A stretch of 64,000 bases of DNA, taken from assembly GCA_023105745.1 (NCBI GenBank), contig JALGQZ010000007.1, positions 5,315,592 to 5,379,591 on the forward strand, given 5' to 3'. This DNA is from Austropuccinia psidii. Taxonomy: Eukaryota > Basidiomycota > Pucciniomycetes > Pucciniales > Sphaerophragmiaceae. Within the stretch, counting starts at the first letter, position 1; every line of letters begins with the position of its first letter. Shown piece after piece: positions 34,363 through 46,196 of this stretch. The notes below the pieces were generated by a model, which did no database searches, was not told the DNA's origin, and was given only the letters and a program-made list of their open reading frames with translations. The translations under genes and the position numbers were made by a program.

Positions 34363-35736
34363 ATGCCAGTTCAGCATAGCCCACCAGCCACAAACACTAG
34401 ATCTCAAAGAACTCCAGCTGTTCTCACTGATACAGTGAGGTTTCCTCTTTACTGAACACCATCAGTTCATCAACTGAGTGCAAATTTGGACAGAGGACCA
34501 CCAATGGAAGGAGAAGAACCCTCAAGAAGAGGTGGAATAAAATCTAGAAGATCGAGATAATTCTCTGGACTTTTGGGTGGCTACCCTGGCATGTCGGAAG
34601 CTGCAAGAGCAAGATTAGGGGAAGTTGAAGATGAAGAGGGGGAAGAGTCTGTGGAAGAGGAAGATTTGGGGGAGACTGAAGTGGCAGATGCCTTGGAAAA
34701 TGCTCCAGAGGTGCCTCAGGGTTCTAATCTAGCCCTTTCTAGTAAACCTCTTGTCTTGCAAACTGAACCAAGTCTCCTCAAGATGATGGAGAAAATGACT
34801 CAATCCATGGGGAAACTCACTCAAGCAGTTACCCCCAGGGACAATTCCAAAGCCCCTGCTTTTAATAATCCATCCATGAAGGCACCTGGCTTTTTTGATG
34901 GTACTCAAGCTCATAAATTGAAAGGATTTATCCAATCCTGTAAATTAATCTTCCATAATGATCCAGCAAATTTCTTCTCTGACAGGAAGAAAGTTTTTTA
35001 CTCATCTTATTTCGTCACGGGTAGAGCTGGAAAGTGGATTGAACCCTATCTCTCAAATATTTCCACTGAAGACCCTTGTTATCTCCTCAATAATTGGCCA
35101 TTATTGGAATCTCAACTATTAACTCTGTTTGGTGACCCCAATGAAGTCAGGAAAGCTGAAAAATAGTTGGACAATTTGAGGATGAAGGAAAGTGGTCATG
35201 TATCCTTGTACATTACTGATTTCAGAAGCTTAATGTAAAGAATTAGAGCTTGGTGGGAAAGAGCTTATATCCATGTTTACAGAAGAGGATTGGCATCAAC
35301 ATCATTGGATCTTTGGGCTTCTCACCCTGGAACGTTTGACACTCTTCAAGAACTTATGGATTCCACTTTATAATTAGACACAAGATATCATGAGAGGCAA
35401 AAATAAAAGGGTGGCAATCAAGAGGAGAAGCCTCCTGCTCAGGGGTCCAATCAATCTGGGCCTCCTCAGAACTCATCTGCAAAGAGGCCTCACCAAAAGA
35501 AGAATAAGAAGGGCAAGGAATTTAAATCTTCAAAGGACAAACCTCATGCTGCTCTCCTCAATAAGGACAATAAGTTAATTGGTTCTGAAAAGGAGAGGAG
35601 GATTGAAGAAGGGTTGTGCACTTATTGTGGTGGAAAGCACTTAATTGAGAAATGCTTCAAGAAACCTCAGAACAAGCCTGTGCATCATCAAGAGGCTTCC
35701 CTAGCAAGCAGGGAAAAGCCTGAGTGGGAATCATGA
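34363..35736 (+). pseudogene. Element D gag
   Basis: ATG at 34363 (MPVQHSPPATNTRSQRTP) opens a frame interrupted by TGA at 34453, TAA at 34558 and TAG at 35164, among others, but otherwise in register up to the stop at 35734-35736. Features in order: an acidic Glu-rich segment near 34615-34690; a capsid-like region (FFDGTQAHKLKGFIQSC, FFSDRKKVFYSSYF, GKWIEPYL); a Lys-rich linker; and a zinc knuckle CTYCGGKHLIEKC near 35620-35660. It would form the particle coat. It is not functional in this copy. Confidence 0.85.
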
Positions 35737-35789
35737 TGTGTTCAATGGTTCTGAATTATTTCCTTCAAGAGCACAATTGTGCACTCTGA

Positions 35790-38700
35790 ATACTAGTGTC
35801 AAGAAATCTTTAAAGTTTCTTATTTTCTCTTCTGTCTCTCATATTTTTTAGAGTATTCTCATTGATTCTGGTGCTACAAAATCTTTTATTGCAAAGGGTT
35901 TTGTTCTCAAGTACTCCTTGACTATGTCAGAGCTTGCTGAAAAGAGTCCTCTTTTCATTCTGGATTCTAATTAATGCCCTGCCTTGTTCATCACCCATTA
36001 TACCAAGTGGGTCTTGGACTTGCCTTCCTTCCCAAGCTTTGAATAGGAGTTTTTTATCATAGATTCACCCAAAGGAGAAGACCTGATATTGGGGTATGAT
36101 TTCCTTTACCATTTTAATCCCATTATTGATTGGAAAAATAGAATGATAACCTATGATTCTAGTCATAAGAGCTCTAGTGGTATTCTTCCTTCTTCTAGTA
36201 ATGACTTTGCCACTGCTGTCAACAGTGTTGCTCTGGTTGGTGAACTTAAGACACCTTCCCTTCCTTATACTGTCCATATCCCTTCCATCATTCCCTCTCA
36301 GTAATTACTTCCATTAAGATGAAGTCTTCAAAGAAATAAAAGATGTTGGAGAAGATGTTGCTATATCTTCCCTTCATCTCTTTCAAGGGGATATGGACCT
36401 TCCTACCTTGTCTTTTCATGCCTCCCTGGAGGGGCAGTGGGATGAGGAGGAAGAGCCAGAAGAAATTAAAACTGTGTTGAAGGTGGTCACTTGTGCTTAT
36501 CACCAATACTTGGATGTATTCTTCAACATCAAAACAGACAAACTTCCTCCACACCACGCCTGTGATGATCATATTGAATTGGAGGGTCTTCTACCTCCAG
36601 TTAGTGTTATCTACTCAGTATCAACTCAAGAGTCGGAAACACTGCAGGACTACATTTCAGAGAATGTAGAGAAATTTTTCATAAGGCCAATATCCTTTTC
36701 AACAGGAGCACCTGTCCTTTTTGGTAATAAAAAGGATGTAGTTCTTCATTTGTGTGTTGACTACTGCAAACTCAAAGCTGTCACTAGGAAGAACAGGTAT
36801 CCTCTTCCTCCTATGAACCAGCTTCTTACCATATTCAACGGTTCCAATATCTTCTCCAAGATAGATCTGTGTGGTGCATATAATCTCCTGAGAATCAAAG
36901 AGGGGGATGAGCACTTAACTGCCTTTAGAACCCAATTTGGTAGTTATGAGTATTTGGTTATGCAATTTGGCATTAGCATTGCTCCAACTTCTTTTCAGAA
37001 TCTTGTGGATGATATATTTTGAGGTTTCTTGGATGTTTTCGTTGTAGTTTATTTAGATAATATTATGGTCTTTTCCAGTTCTGAGGAGGAACATGCCAAA
37101 CATGTGGCCTCTATCCTCCAAAGACTGAGGGACAATAATCTGTTTGCCAAAGCCTCCAAGTGTGTATTCCATGCATCAAGTGTGGAATACTTGGGCTATG
37201 TTGTTTCAAGTGATGGCCTCAAGATGGATTCTTCCAAGGTTGAGCAAATCCGCAATTGGACTCAGCCAAAGAACATCAAGGCTGTTCAATCCTTTCTTGG
37301 CTTTACCAATTTCTATCGTGGTTTCATTAAAAATTACTTAAAAAAAATCCTGCTCTCACTTCCCTTCTTAAAAAAAAATCTCCCTTTATCTTCAATGAGG
37401 AAGCGCTTACCCAGTTTCACTTACTCAAAGAAGCATTCACCACCACTCATATCCTTTCTCATTTTAATCCTTCTCTACCAACTATTGTAGATACTGATGC
37501 TTCTGATTATGCCTTGGGTGCTGTACTGAATCAGGTGAATGACTCAGGAACGCATCCAATTTCATTTGCTAGTTGCAAGCTCCTCCCAACTGAGTTAAAC
37601 TATGAAATTTATGACAAAGAACTTCTTGGCATAGTTTGGGCTCTCAAGCGCTCGATAGCATTCCTTCTCTCTCTTTCCAATTCTTTTGAGGTCTTGACAT
37701 ACCACTCTTCCCTGCAGTATTTTATGTCTTCCAAAGTTCTTACTTGTTGTCAGGCCCATTGGGCTGAGTTTCTTTCTGAATTTCACTTCACTATCACTTA
37801 CTGGCCAGGAAGGCTGGCCACTTTACCAGATGCCTTGTCATGTTGGGAAGACGTGTACCCAGAGAGGGGGGTGGACTTCATTAGCAAGAATCCTCAAAAT
37901 TTTCATCAAGTAATAAAGGGAGATGGAATTCAAGAGTCAATATTCTTCTAAATCAAAGTAGAAATATTCTCAGATTTAGTTGACAAGATTCAAAAAGAAG
38001 TATGGCAAGAAAATGATCATAGAGAAATACTCAAGCAACTAGCAAGAGGTGAATCAGTTCCAGATTATTCTCTTGAACCTCAAGCCAAGTTATTGTTATT
38101 CAAAGACAGAGTGGTAATCCCAAGCAATGAAGGAATGCAACTCAATATTCTTCAAAAGCATCATGATTCACCATTGGCTGGCCATCCTGGCCAGGATAAG
38201 ACCCTAAAGCTCATCAAGAGGGATTTTTTTTGGGATGGCATGAATCAATTCATTAAGGACTATGTGTCCTCATGTCAGCAATCTTCAAGAAACAAGAACA
38301 TTAAGCACAAGAAGTTTGGATTAATCAACCCTCTTCAAATTCCATCTGGTCCTTGGAATTCCTTATTAATGGACTTCATCACTCAATGGCCCTTGTCAAA
38401 CAACTTTGACTCAATTCTAGTAGTTGTGGACAGGTTCTCAAAAATGGCAATATTTATTCAAACTTATGGAACAATCAATGCTCTGGAATTAGCTCAAATC
38501 TTTATTAGTCATGTATTTTCCAAGCATGGCCTTCCAGTCAGTATTTTTAGTGATAGAGGATCTTTATTTGTTTCATCATTTTGGACTCAATTGTGTCATC
38601 AGCTGAAGATATCAAGAGATCTTTAAACTTCTTTCCACCCTGAAACAGATGGACAGAAAGAGAGGGTAAATCAGATTCTAGAACAGTATCTTTGGATGTA

Positions 38701-39436
38701 TGTCAGCTATCATCAAGATGACTGGTACACCTGGCTCCCTCCGGCTGAATTTTTCTATAATAATGCAGAAAATTCCTCAACAAAGCAATCACCTTTTTTC
38801 ACCATTGATGGAAGAAATCCCTGCTTTGACTCAATCCATATTTCTCAAGGCTCACCTGCTGGAAAGGTATCAACAAAAGTCCAATCATTACAGAAAGTTG
38901 TAAAACAAGAGTTAGAGTCAGAAATAAGGAGATTCAAGAAGTATGCAGATAGAAATAGAGCAATTACACCTGATTTCCAACCTGGGGACAAAGTAGGGCT
39001 TGCTTCCAAGAACATCAAGACAACAAGACCCACCAAGAGGTTATCAGAAAGATGGTTGGGACCTCTTGAAGTTCTGAAGAAGTTTGGCAGCCATACATAT
39101 CACCTCAAGTTGCCTCATAAATGGAAGTCAGTTCAACCTGTATTCCATGTGTCCTTATTATAACCAGTGAAGCAATCAGGTATCCCTAATCCACATCAAT
39201 TGCCACCACCACCAGTTCTAGTGGAATAGCAAGAAGAATGGGAAGTGGCTCAGGCTCTGGACTCCAAACTCAAGAAAGGTAAATTATGGTATTTTGTAGA
39301 GTGGAAAGGATTCAGCGAAGAGCCAGAAAGAACCACTTGGGAACCAGCTTCCAACCTTACCAACTCACCAGACCTTGTCAAGGATTTCCATTCATTTTAT
39401 CCAGACAAGCCTGGACCAAATCCCTCAAGAGTTTGA
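35790..39436 (+). pseudogene. Element D pol (protease, RT, RNase H, integrase, chromodomain)
   Basis: Protease LIDSGATKSFI lies near 35860 (catalytic DSG kept). RT spans about 36540-37400, with the active-site box reading YLDNIMVF near 37050, so the second Asp of the usual Y-x-D-D is Asn. RNase H starts near 37490 (DTDASDYALGAVL). The integrase His/Cys part (HHDSPLAGHPGQDK...CQQSSRN) is at about 38155-38290, and the core has VVVDRFSKM, FSDRGSLF and DGQKERV. A chromodomain (YFVEWKGFSEEPERTTWEP) lies at about 39285-39345. Frames change several times, and stops occur for example at 37022 and 38624. It is a standard chromovirus order and is dead here. Confidence 0.9.
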
Positions 39437-39438
39437 TC

Positions 39439-39883
39439 TTATGGTGCTTGGTAGGGAGAAGAACTTATGAAAGTAAGTTCCTCTCCTTGCATGAACCTTT
39501 AAAGGGGGTATTCTACCCAAATGTTGCTGCAAGCATCACCTTGGCCACTTTGTGGGCACTGTCCAATTCTTTGGACAGGTTCAGGAAGCATGCAGCCTCA
39601 ATACCCTCCATTTGGAACTTAACAAGATATGGCCAAATTTTTCTTTCTTTCTTTTCTTTCTCTTTTCTCATTATTTCAATTTATGCCAATCACCATGATT
39701 CAAGACATTCATTACTTCAAGTCATTTATGGCAAATTCTTCATTTTTATGGTGCTTGGTGGGGAGTGGGAGTTATGGAAGTAAGTTCCATCTCCTGATAT
39801 GCATCCCTGAGGGTTCTACGTCTTGTAAAACATTACCTTGGCCACTCTGTGAACATCAAATGCTTGGTTTTGATTCTTTTCAG
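39439..39883 (+). repeat. Imperfect direct duplication in the element D 3' region
   Basis: 39439-39584 and 39746-39883 share TTATGGTGCTTGGT, AAGTAAGTTCC, ACCTTGGCCACT and a closing TTCAG, in the same order. It is non-coding downstream of the chromodomain. Confidence 0.6.
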
Positions 39884-41108
39884 ACACTTCTTGGCCAGAA
39901 TCAAGCAACTCACTACAAGAAGGACCAGCCATCAGGACTATTGTTTTTTCTATTTCTTTACTCTCTTTTTCTCTCAATAATTTTCTTCCTTTTCTTTACT
40001 TGTATAATTTTGTTTCTTTTATTTCTTCAAAGAAGCAGAAACCCCTCCCAAATCAGGTATTGGGCGGTTCCATTTTATTTTTTTGATTTTCATTTTTAGT
40101 AGCTATAAGAGTGGGGATAGCAGTTAAACCAAACACAAACAAGGATAAGGAAACTAGGAATATGCAAGCATAAGATTCAAAATGTCAGAATCAGTCCACT
40201 CCAAGTCAAAGAAAAGTGACCTCAAGGAAATGGGGCCATAACTCATTTAGGCCCCCCTCAAAGCCTCTAAGGTGAGGATTCAAGACCCTTTTGGGGCTGA
40301 ATTCATCACCCAAGGCTTCCCCTGCAACTTTGGGGAGGCCAGGATCTTGATGGTCCTGGACCCCCTCAAAGGGTCCAGGCCATGTAGGTGAAAGTTTTGG
40401 TCATGGGCCAATTCATGGTCCCATGGTACCCCTGGGTCCACAGCAAAATTGGGTGCAGGGGGCCTCCAATAGCCCCTATGGACCATAGACGGCGGTGTAC
40501 GGCCCACGCCCCGTGGCGCATAGGACACCAAGGAATATAAATGGCCAAAAATGGCCATAAATTAACTTTCAGGCCAATTTCACCCAAGACCCAAAAAGGC
40601 CCAAAACCCCATAAACTCAAGAAATACCCAAATCACCGTAGGAAGGGCCAAATCCCAAAAAACACTATGGGAAGGGACTTTGAGGCATTTCCCAGGTCAA
40701 TGGGGACAAGACCCCTTGAAGACTTATCTCAAGACATTTTCAATTAGGCCTTGACAAATGAGTATACATTCATATACTCATTTGGCATCAGTTTTTGGGC
40801 ACAAGAGCTCATTGGCCATCATTTTAGGATACAACCCAAGGCCATACCCCAAGGACAAAACTTTTATTGAATCAGGAGAAAAGAAGAATATTTTGAAGTG
40901 GAATACTTACTCAAAATTGGAAGAAGGGGTTAATCAAATTAATTTGATAGGGAAGAATTGAAAAAGGATTTTCAGGATAATGGGAAAGAGGAAATGAAAA
41001 TTTTACAGGAGATTTTTTGAAACAAAAATGTGGGGATATTGAGATGCCACTCAACAGTGGCAGGGTATTATGATGTTCAGGAGCCCAACAGTTTCAAGAG
41101 ACGGATAC
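39884..41108 (+). other. Non-coding 3' region of element D
   Basis: It contains pyrimidine-rich sequence, then a relatively G/C-rich part (about 40200-40530), then AT-rich sequence up to the 3' LTR. Short open frames exist on both strands but I support none as a gene. Confidence 0.55.
40475..40523. other. CpG-dense patch with small inverted repeats
   Basis: A run with about seven CpGs (GACGGCGGTGTACGGCC...CCCGTGGCGC), in a window where CpG is otherwise rare. CTATGG-A-CCATAG and CCACG-CCC-CGTGG are perfect short inverted repeats. Confidence 0.6.
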
Positions 41109-41873
41109 CGTAACAACCACTAACAAGAGGTAAGGGTATTCATTAATACACCCACTAAAAAACTTCAAATCAGCATATTCACTATTTTCATCAGCATTCT
41201 GTTTCAGCAATCTTCCTTTCTGGAACATTCATACAGCTTGGTACTTCAATACAGCCTGTCAACATCTGTACAGGTTGGATACACCCAATACAGTTTGGAT
41301 ACACCATTATGAAACTGTATGATCACTCAACTGCACCACACCTCTTGTACAGGTTCTGTACAGCTGTACAGTATCTGTATTGGCCAGACTCAATTCAGAC
41401 ATTCAATCCTCTCATGAAAATTCTCTCTCTGGATCAGGGCTGGTGATTCTCACATATACCAGACCCTCTTTCTCCTGCCTGGGGACTTTTCCCCAGTGAA
41501 TTAATTTAGTTTATTTATTATTTCATAATTATTATTATCCTTATTTTGGGTATTATAATTCTTTAATCTTAAGTTAGTCTTTGCATTTTGCTTCTTTGCC
41601 TGTACAGTATGGGTTGGGTGGATATATTATTATTAACCCTTCTCTTTCCATTCTGACAGGTTGAAACAGTGGACTTGGACTTGTTTGTGGTTGGCTCTTT
41701 TCTTTCTTACTCTTGTTCTTTTGTTGCTGCTTTTCTTATATTCTGTTATTAGTAATTCATCATCTCTTAACACTCTTAAGTGTATTCTTTCTTACCATAT
41801 CCTGAGCCCTCCATAAGTGAGCCCCAGTTTACTGAGTGCCAGGCCCTCTTCACTTAGAAGAGCCCCTGTGAAA
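41109..41873 (+). repeat. Element D 3' LTR
   Basis: CGTAACAACC...CTGTGAAA, 765 bp, the diverged partner of 32891-33657, followed by GTAGG. Confidence 0.88.
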
Positions 41874-41878
41874 GTAGG

Positions 41879-41944
41879 TTGAATGTATTTTGGATGGTAA
41901 TTTTGGGTAGGAATTTGGATATCCAGCTTTTATAAGGCAGGAGG
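41879..41944. other. Remnant of host sequence between D and E
   Basis: 66 bp continuing the upstream region of the split host gene beyond the GTAGG duplication; no feature seen. Confidence 0.6.
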
Positions 41945-43365
41945 TGTCAGGGTGACTCTATGATATAGCTTCAGAATGATAATAAAAGCTATAAATGTGA
42001 GTGTGACACGAAAATAATGATGATATTAGAGTGGGAATATGAGTGAAAGGGCTATACTAAAATAATTTCGTGATGGTGAGTACTGCTGATAGCCCTGGGT
42101 GCAGGGTTTGCCTGATGGTTTACAATAGCAAAGCCTACAATACTTGAAATTAAAGTATAGCTGTTAAATTCTAAGAGTACCAATTCCTTTTTTAAGAATT
42201 TATACCACTTAAGAATATCAAGAACAGGATGCTTAATTTGCTTCCTGGTGGGGCAAAGCCTCCTTTTATCTTGCTCTGGGGTAGTGGGAGGTGGTTTACC
42301 TCTGCACACGACAACAGAGTGAAACCTTTCACTACTGTGGGCTGGTTTTTGTTTCTAAAAACTCAATACAGGCTAGTATTGGGTTGAAATGTGGTTTTAG
42401 AACCACAAGTAGTCATTTTTACCCTATACAGGGTGAAGAATTTCACCAATGGAGTTTACAGGTGTGTTCTGGTGCTTCTGACGCGTCAGAAACTGTACAG
42501 AACGTGTATGAACCTCTGTATTTGACTTAACTATGAGTTATTGAAGTATAAATAAGCTTCTGTGTCTGTTTGACAACTCATAATCATACTTATGGGATAG
42601 TATCCCACTATAAGGCTGTAGTGGCCAGACTGTGGGATTTTGACCTTAAAACAGCCATAACTCTGTCTTTTTTTTGGAGATCAACCTCAAAATTGTTTCA
42701 GTGTGTAGCCCTGAATGTGTTCTACACAATGGTACCTCATTTGATATGGTTATCATTAAAAATGGCAAAGTTATTCCATGTACAAGGTATTTTGGACATA
42801 TGTATGTTTTGTCCAAAAGCTGTATTGGGGCTGTTTGCCCAATAACGTTTGTTCTAGTTGAGATATGAGGGAATGTATGACACCATAAGATAGCCCTGAT
42901 TTTTCTCTTTCCAAAAAGACCCCACTTGAGGTATCTCACACTAAAACTGTAGACGTTAGATGTGAGGTGAATGTTTAGTTCACCCTTATTTGGCCTGAAT
43001 TTGACCATAACTTCAGTAATACTTGTGCCATACCAGTTTGGCTGGTACCATTGGATATCCCTGTCTTAGAGCTTCATTTTGCATACCTCTTTGATGGGGT
43101 TAAGCCTCTTACTCTGTATTTCAGATGAGAGGTGAAAATGAAGATTTATGCTCAGCAACAACTTTGGGCAGGAATAACTTTGTTATTCTTTCTCCTATGG
43201 TGATGGTACTTGTATATTTTGAAAGGGGTGAGTTTCATCTTACCTTTGATACCTTTTGAGCTGAATTGGGCCAGATCCTTGTTTTGGTGGTATCTTGGCT
43301 ATACCATTGGTTTATGGTATTTTGGCTGTCATGCTTGTGCTCTGGTTTTGAGTCACAGGCTGAAA
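41945..43365 (-). repeat. Element E 3' LTR
   Basis: TGTCAGGGTGAC...GGCTGAAA, 1421 bp, collinear with the inverse B/C LTRs but clearly diverged. It keeps the TATA-like box (42262-42269, minus) and has a perfect 16-bp palindrome TTCTGACGCGTCAGAA at 42476-42491. Confidence 0.88.
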
Positions 43366-44253
43366 TACCCTCCCTCTAAAAAAAGGCTCATCATTTATGA
43401 GACTTCCCTCTCTTCTTGGAGGTATTAGAATGGTTTATATGACCTTTATCCAACAACTTTCTTGTTGTCATACCCTCCCTTTCTGGTGGCTTATGTTTCA
43501 AACCATCCAGGTGCTTGGTCATTGGTTTCCTCCTTTGGGAGTGGACTGAACCAAGTTCCTCTATTCAATGGTTCTTAAACTCCACCAATTATTCCTCATG
43601 GGGGTTGGGTTCACTGTATGAATTATTTCCAAAGTCTTTCCCCACACCATCAGAGTCAGATTCATGACCTTCTTGGTATTTTGTTGTTTCTTCCTCTCTT
43701 GCAAATATTTCTTCCTTGTCTTTGGGAGAATTTTCTGCATATTGATTGGGTGATTCACAGTTGTGAAATCCTGTTGTGATTTCAGAATCTGAATCATGAG
43801 TTTCTTTGGATTCCAGGGTTGGATTGTCCCTGTTATCACCAGTACTCTGGTTATTGTATCTACCAATAGATGTTTTAGCCCTTACTTCTTGCAAGGTATT
43901 GGATATTTCATCCAAGGTGGAGTCTTTGGAGGATCTGCATTTTACTGCATGTTCCAAGTCTCCTGGTAGTTTGGTCAACAGTTTGTGATTTCTCATTTCT
44001 GTTGTTATGTGAGGGTCAATGGCTATTAGCCTTTTGACTGTCTCAGACACCAATAACAAGGATGTTTGTCCACTTTGTATCTATCATTTACAAATGAAAG
44101 GGTTTTCTGCCATATCCATGTATCATTTTTGTACTTTTGGATTATTTGGCTCCTCCACCATGGCCAGTTTCTTCTGCCCTGGATTTCTTTCATGTACTTG
44201 GTACATCAGTGAAGAGTCCATCAATATAGTCTATTAGTTCCATATGATCATAC
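43366..44253 (-). pseudogene. Element E gag remnant with pol deleted
   Basis: On the minus strand [14 protein letters not shown] starts at about 44250, but the following stretch (IPDYWIT... in B) is deleted and frameshifted. The block 44059-43589 is open: [41 protein letters not shown], and a ruined zinc knuckle (FHNCESPNQYAENS). It then breaks up at about 43588, and after about 200 bp of unclear sequence the PPT-like GAGGGAGGGTA meets the LTR. Protease, RT, RNase H and nearly all of integrase are missing, so it is non-autonomous. Confidence 0.8.
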
Positions 44254-46177
44254 TGTGAACCTTTGAGATATGACCACATACCCAAAAAGGTCACAAGAAA
44301 TATTATACATTAAAATAAGTACTTTAAAAATACAAAAATACCATAAATTGGCATAAAACTTGGTTTAACTCAAATTCCAATGAGGAAACATGTGAAATAA
44401 ACTATACCATTGGATTCTCCATGATAAAATACACATATACCATTTTTATGGCATATCTCTAAAGTCAATATTTAATAAGTTATAAGTAATAATACCTTAT
44501 AAAATACAAAAATCCTTATTTATTTGAGAAACCAATGAAACAACTTGTGGAATAAGGGGTACCACTGGATTTCCCATAAAAATACACATACAAAATAACT
44601 AAGAAGCTAAGCTTCAAAATCAATACTTAAGGAATTAACCTGAATATATGCACTTTTTTGGTCAATGCATATATTCAAGGATTTTAGCTAATATCTCTTA
44701 AATTATGCATGATAGAGTGATTAACCAAAAATAAATTCATCACTTAGCTACTTTAGGAATACAGAAATGAAGTTTATTTCACAAGCTATAAACATTGTTA
44801 AAACCTATAAGGAATTATTGATTAAAATCAACAGAGCTGTTGACCACTTTGTTGTGAAAGTGGTCCAAACTTAAAAAAAAGTAGACAGTTGGATTCTAAT
44901 AGTTCATTCGTGAATAATGATGTATTTATCATTATAATATTCAAGGTATAACCTGTTGAAATCATAGTTTGAAGTTTAAAATATTAAATTTCAACAGAAA
45001 AGATGAGTTCCAAGAAAAATCATCAAAAATAGAGTTTTGATGATGTAATGAAATTCTCTTGCCAGAATAAGAAGGTTATGCCAAGCTATTAGAATTACTC
45101 TCTGAATTTCTTTAGCGAGTAAATCTTAAAAGTTATCAAGGATCAAAATTTGAGCTTAATTTGATCATTTATGATCACTCACTGTAACCTTAAATTAAGT
45201 TTAACAGTCATATGAGTGATACAATTGGTGAATACTATTAGTTTATGATTAAAAATAATAAAATCCACGAATTTTGGGGCTCTTCCAAGTCTTTGACGTC
45301 ATCAAACTTAGAGTTATAGTGATAACTCTAAATAATGATGTAATAATGATGTAATATTCTTTGATCATGATGTAATCATCACCAAACCTTAAAATAATGA
45401 TCAATTCCAGTGGATATGATAAGTACACGTCTACTAGAAGCCGGTTGGACTCTAGGAGGGAGGTATTTACTATAAATAGAGCTCTTTTCACTCTGTTTTC
45501 CCCTCAGACGCATCAAAAACATGAAATCAATACAATTAAAAAGGTAATTTCTTTATTCTTTATATATAAAACCTTTATATTATCAAAGAACAAAGATCAT
45601 CTTATCATAATAATCAATCTTGACGTGATTTAATCATTTATTTAATTGTTTTTGTTAAAATCAAGAATATTTGTGATTTTCTCTATTTTGTATTGTAAAT
45701 ACAATTTGGTTAAGTTGTATTTAAAGTATTTGGCGTAAAATATCTCAAAATTATTACATTAAGTATTAAAAGTAGGTTATTTTCTCTTTATTATTCTTTT
45801 AATAATTCTTTTATTAATATAAATAGTGTTTATATTAATTTATAGCTTTAATATTGGTAATATTATTGTTATTAATTGTTTTTCATTAATAAAAACAATT
45901 TTTTACGCCTTTATTATTTGTTTGTAACAATAATAAAGAGCTATTAAATATATTGATTATTTTATATTAATATATTTATTTTATTATATTATATTTTATA
46001 ATATAGATTATATTATCTTATTTTATTGATAATATAATTATTTTTACGCCATAATTATAATGATTCTTTATTATTATAATTATTTTTATCTTATTTATTT
46101 CATTTATAAGGACATTCCTAGTACAATAAGTAAAATATTAGTAATTTTTACTTATTGTTTCATAGTCAAACCTTACA
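44254..46177 (+). repeat. Element F 5' LTR
   Basis: TGTGAACC...CCTTACA, 1924 bp, very AT-rich, homologous in inverse to the LTRs at 48858, 51907 and 60566. Confidence 0.92.
45471..45478 (+). promoter_or_regulatory. TATA box of the F 5' LTR
   Basis: TATAAATA followed by GAGCTC, conserved in inverse at 49607-49614, 52652-52659 and 61311-61318. R-U5 would span roughly the last 670 bp of the LTR. Confidence 0.65.
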
Positions 46178-46196
46178 TTTGGGGGCCTGGCCATGA
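46178..46196 (+). other. Primer-binding site of element F
   Basis: TTTGGGGGCCTGGCCATG directly after the LTR; same core as in A, B and C although the LTRs are unrelated. Confidence 0.7.

Larger units (their letters stand above)
32891..41873 (+). mobile_element. Element D: chromodomain Ty3/gypsy retrotransposon (chromovirus), decayed
   Basis: 9.0 kb with direct LTRs 32891-33657 and 41109-41873 and the GTAGG duplication. It contains gag, protease, RT, RNase H, integrase and a C-terminal chromodomain, all with stops or frameshifts. The LTRs differ at roughly 12 of the first 100 bases, so it is clearly older than A, B and C. It is a different lineage from A/B/C and F, with no leader dual-frame arrangement seen. 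Confidence 0.92.
41945..44253 (-). mobile_element. Element E: deleted relative of element B, reverse orientation
   Basis: One LTR (41945-43365) plus a short internal piece in which gag is joined almost directly to the pol end and PPT. F interrupts it at 44253. Its other end is not in the window, so its target duplication (GGAGG expected) cannot be checked. Confidence 0.85.

Noticed and set aside
40280..40620. Minus-strand frames of 84-92 codons in the element D 3' region
   Set aside because: Low complexity, no homologous domain and overlapping in two frames; they lie in non-coding element sequence.
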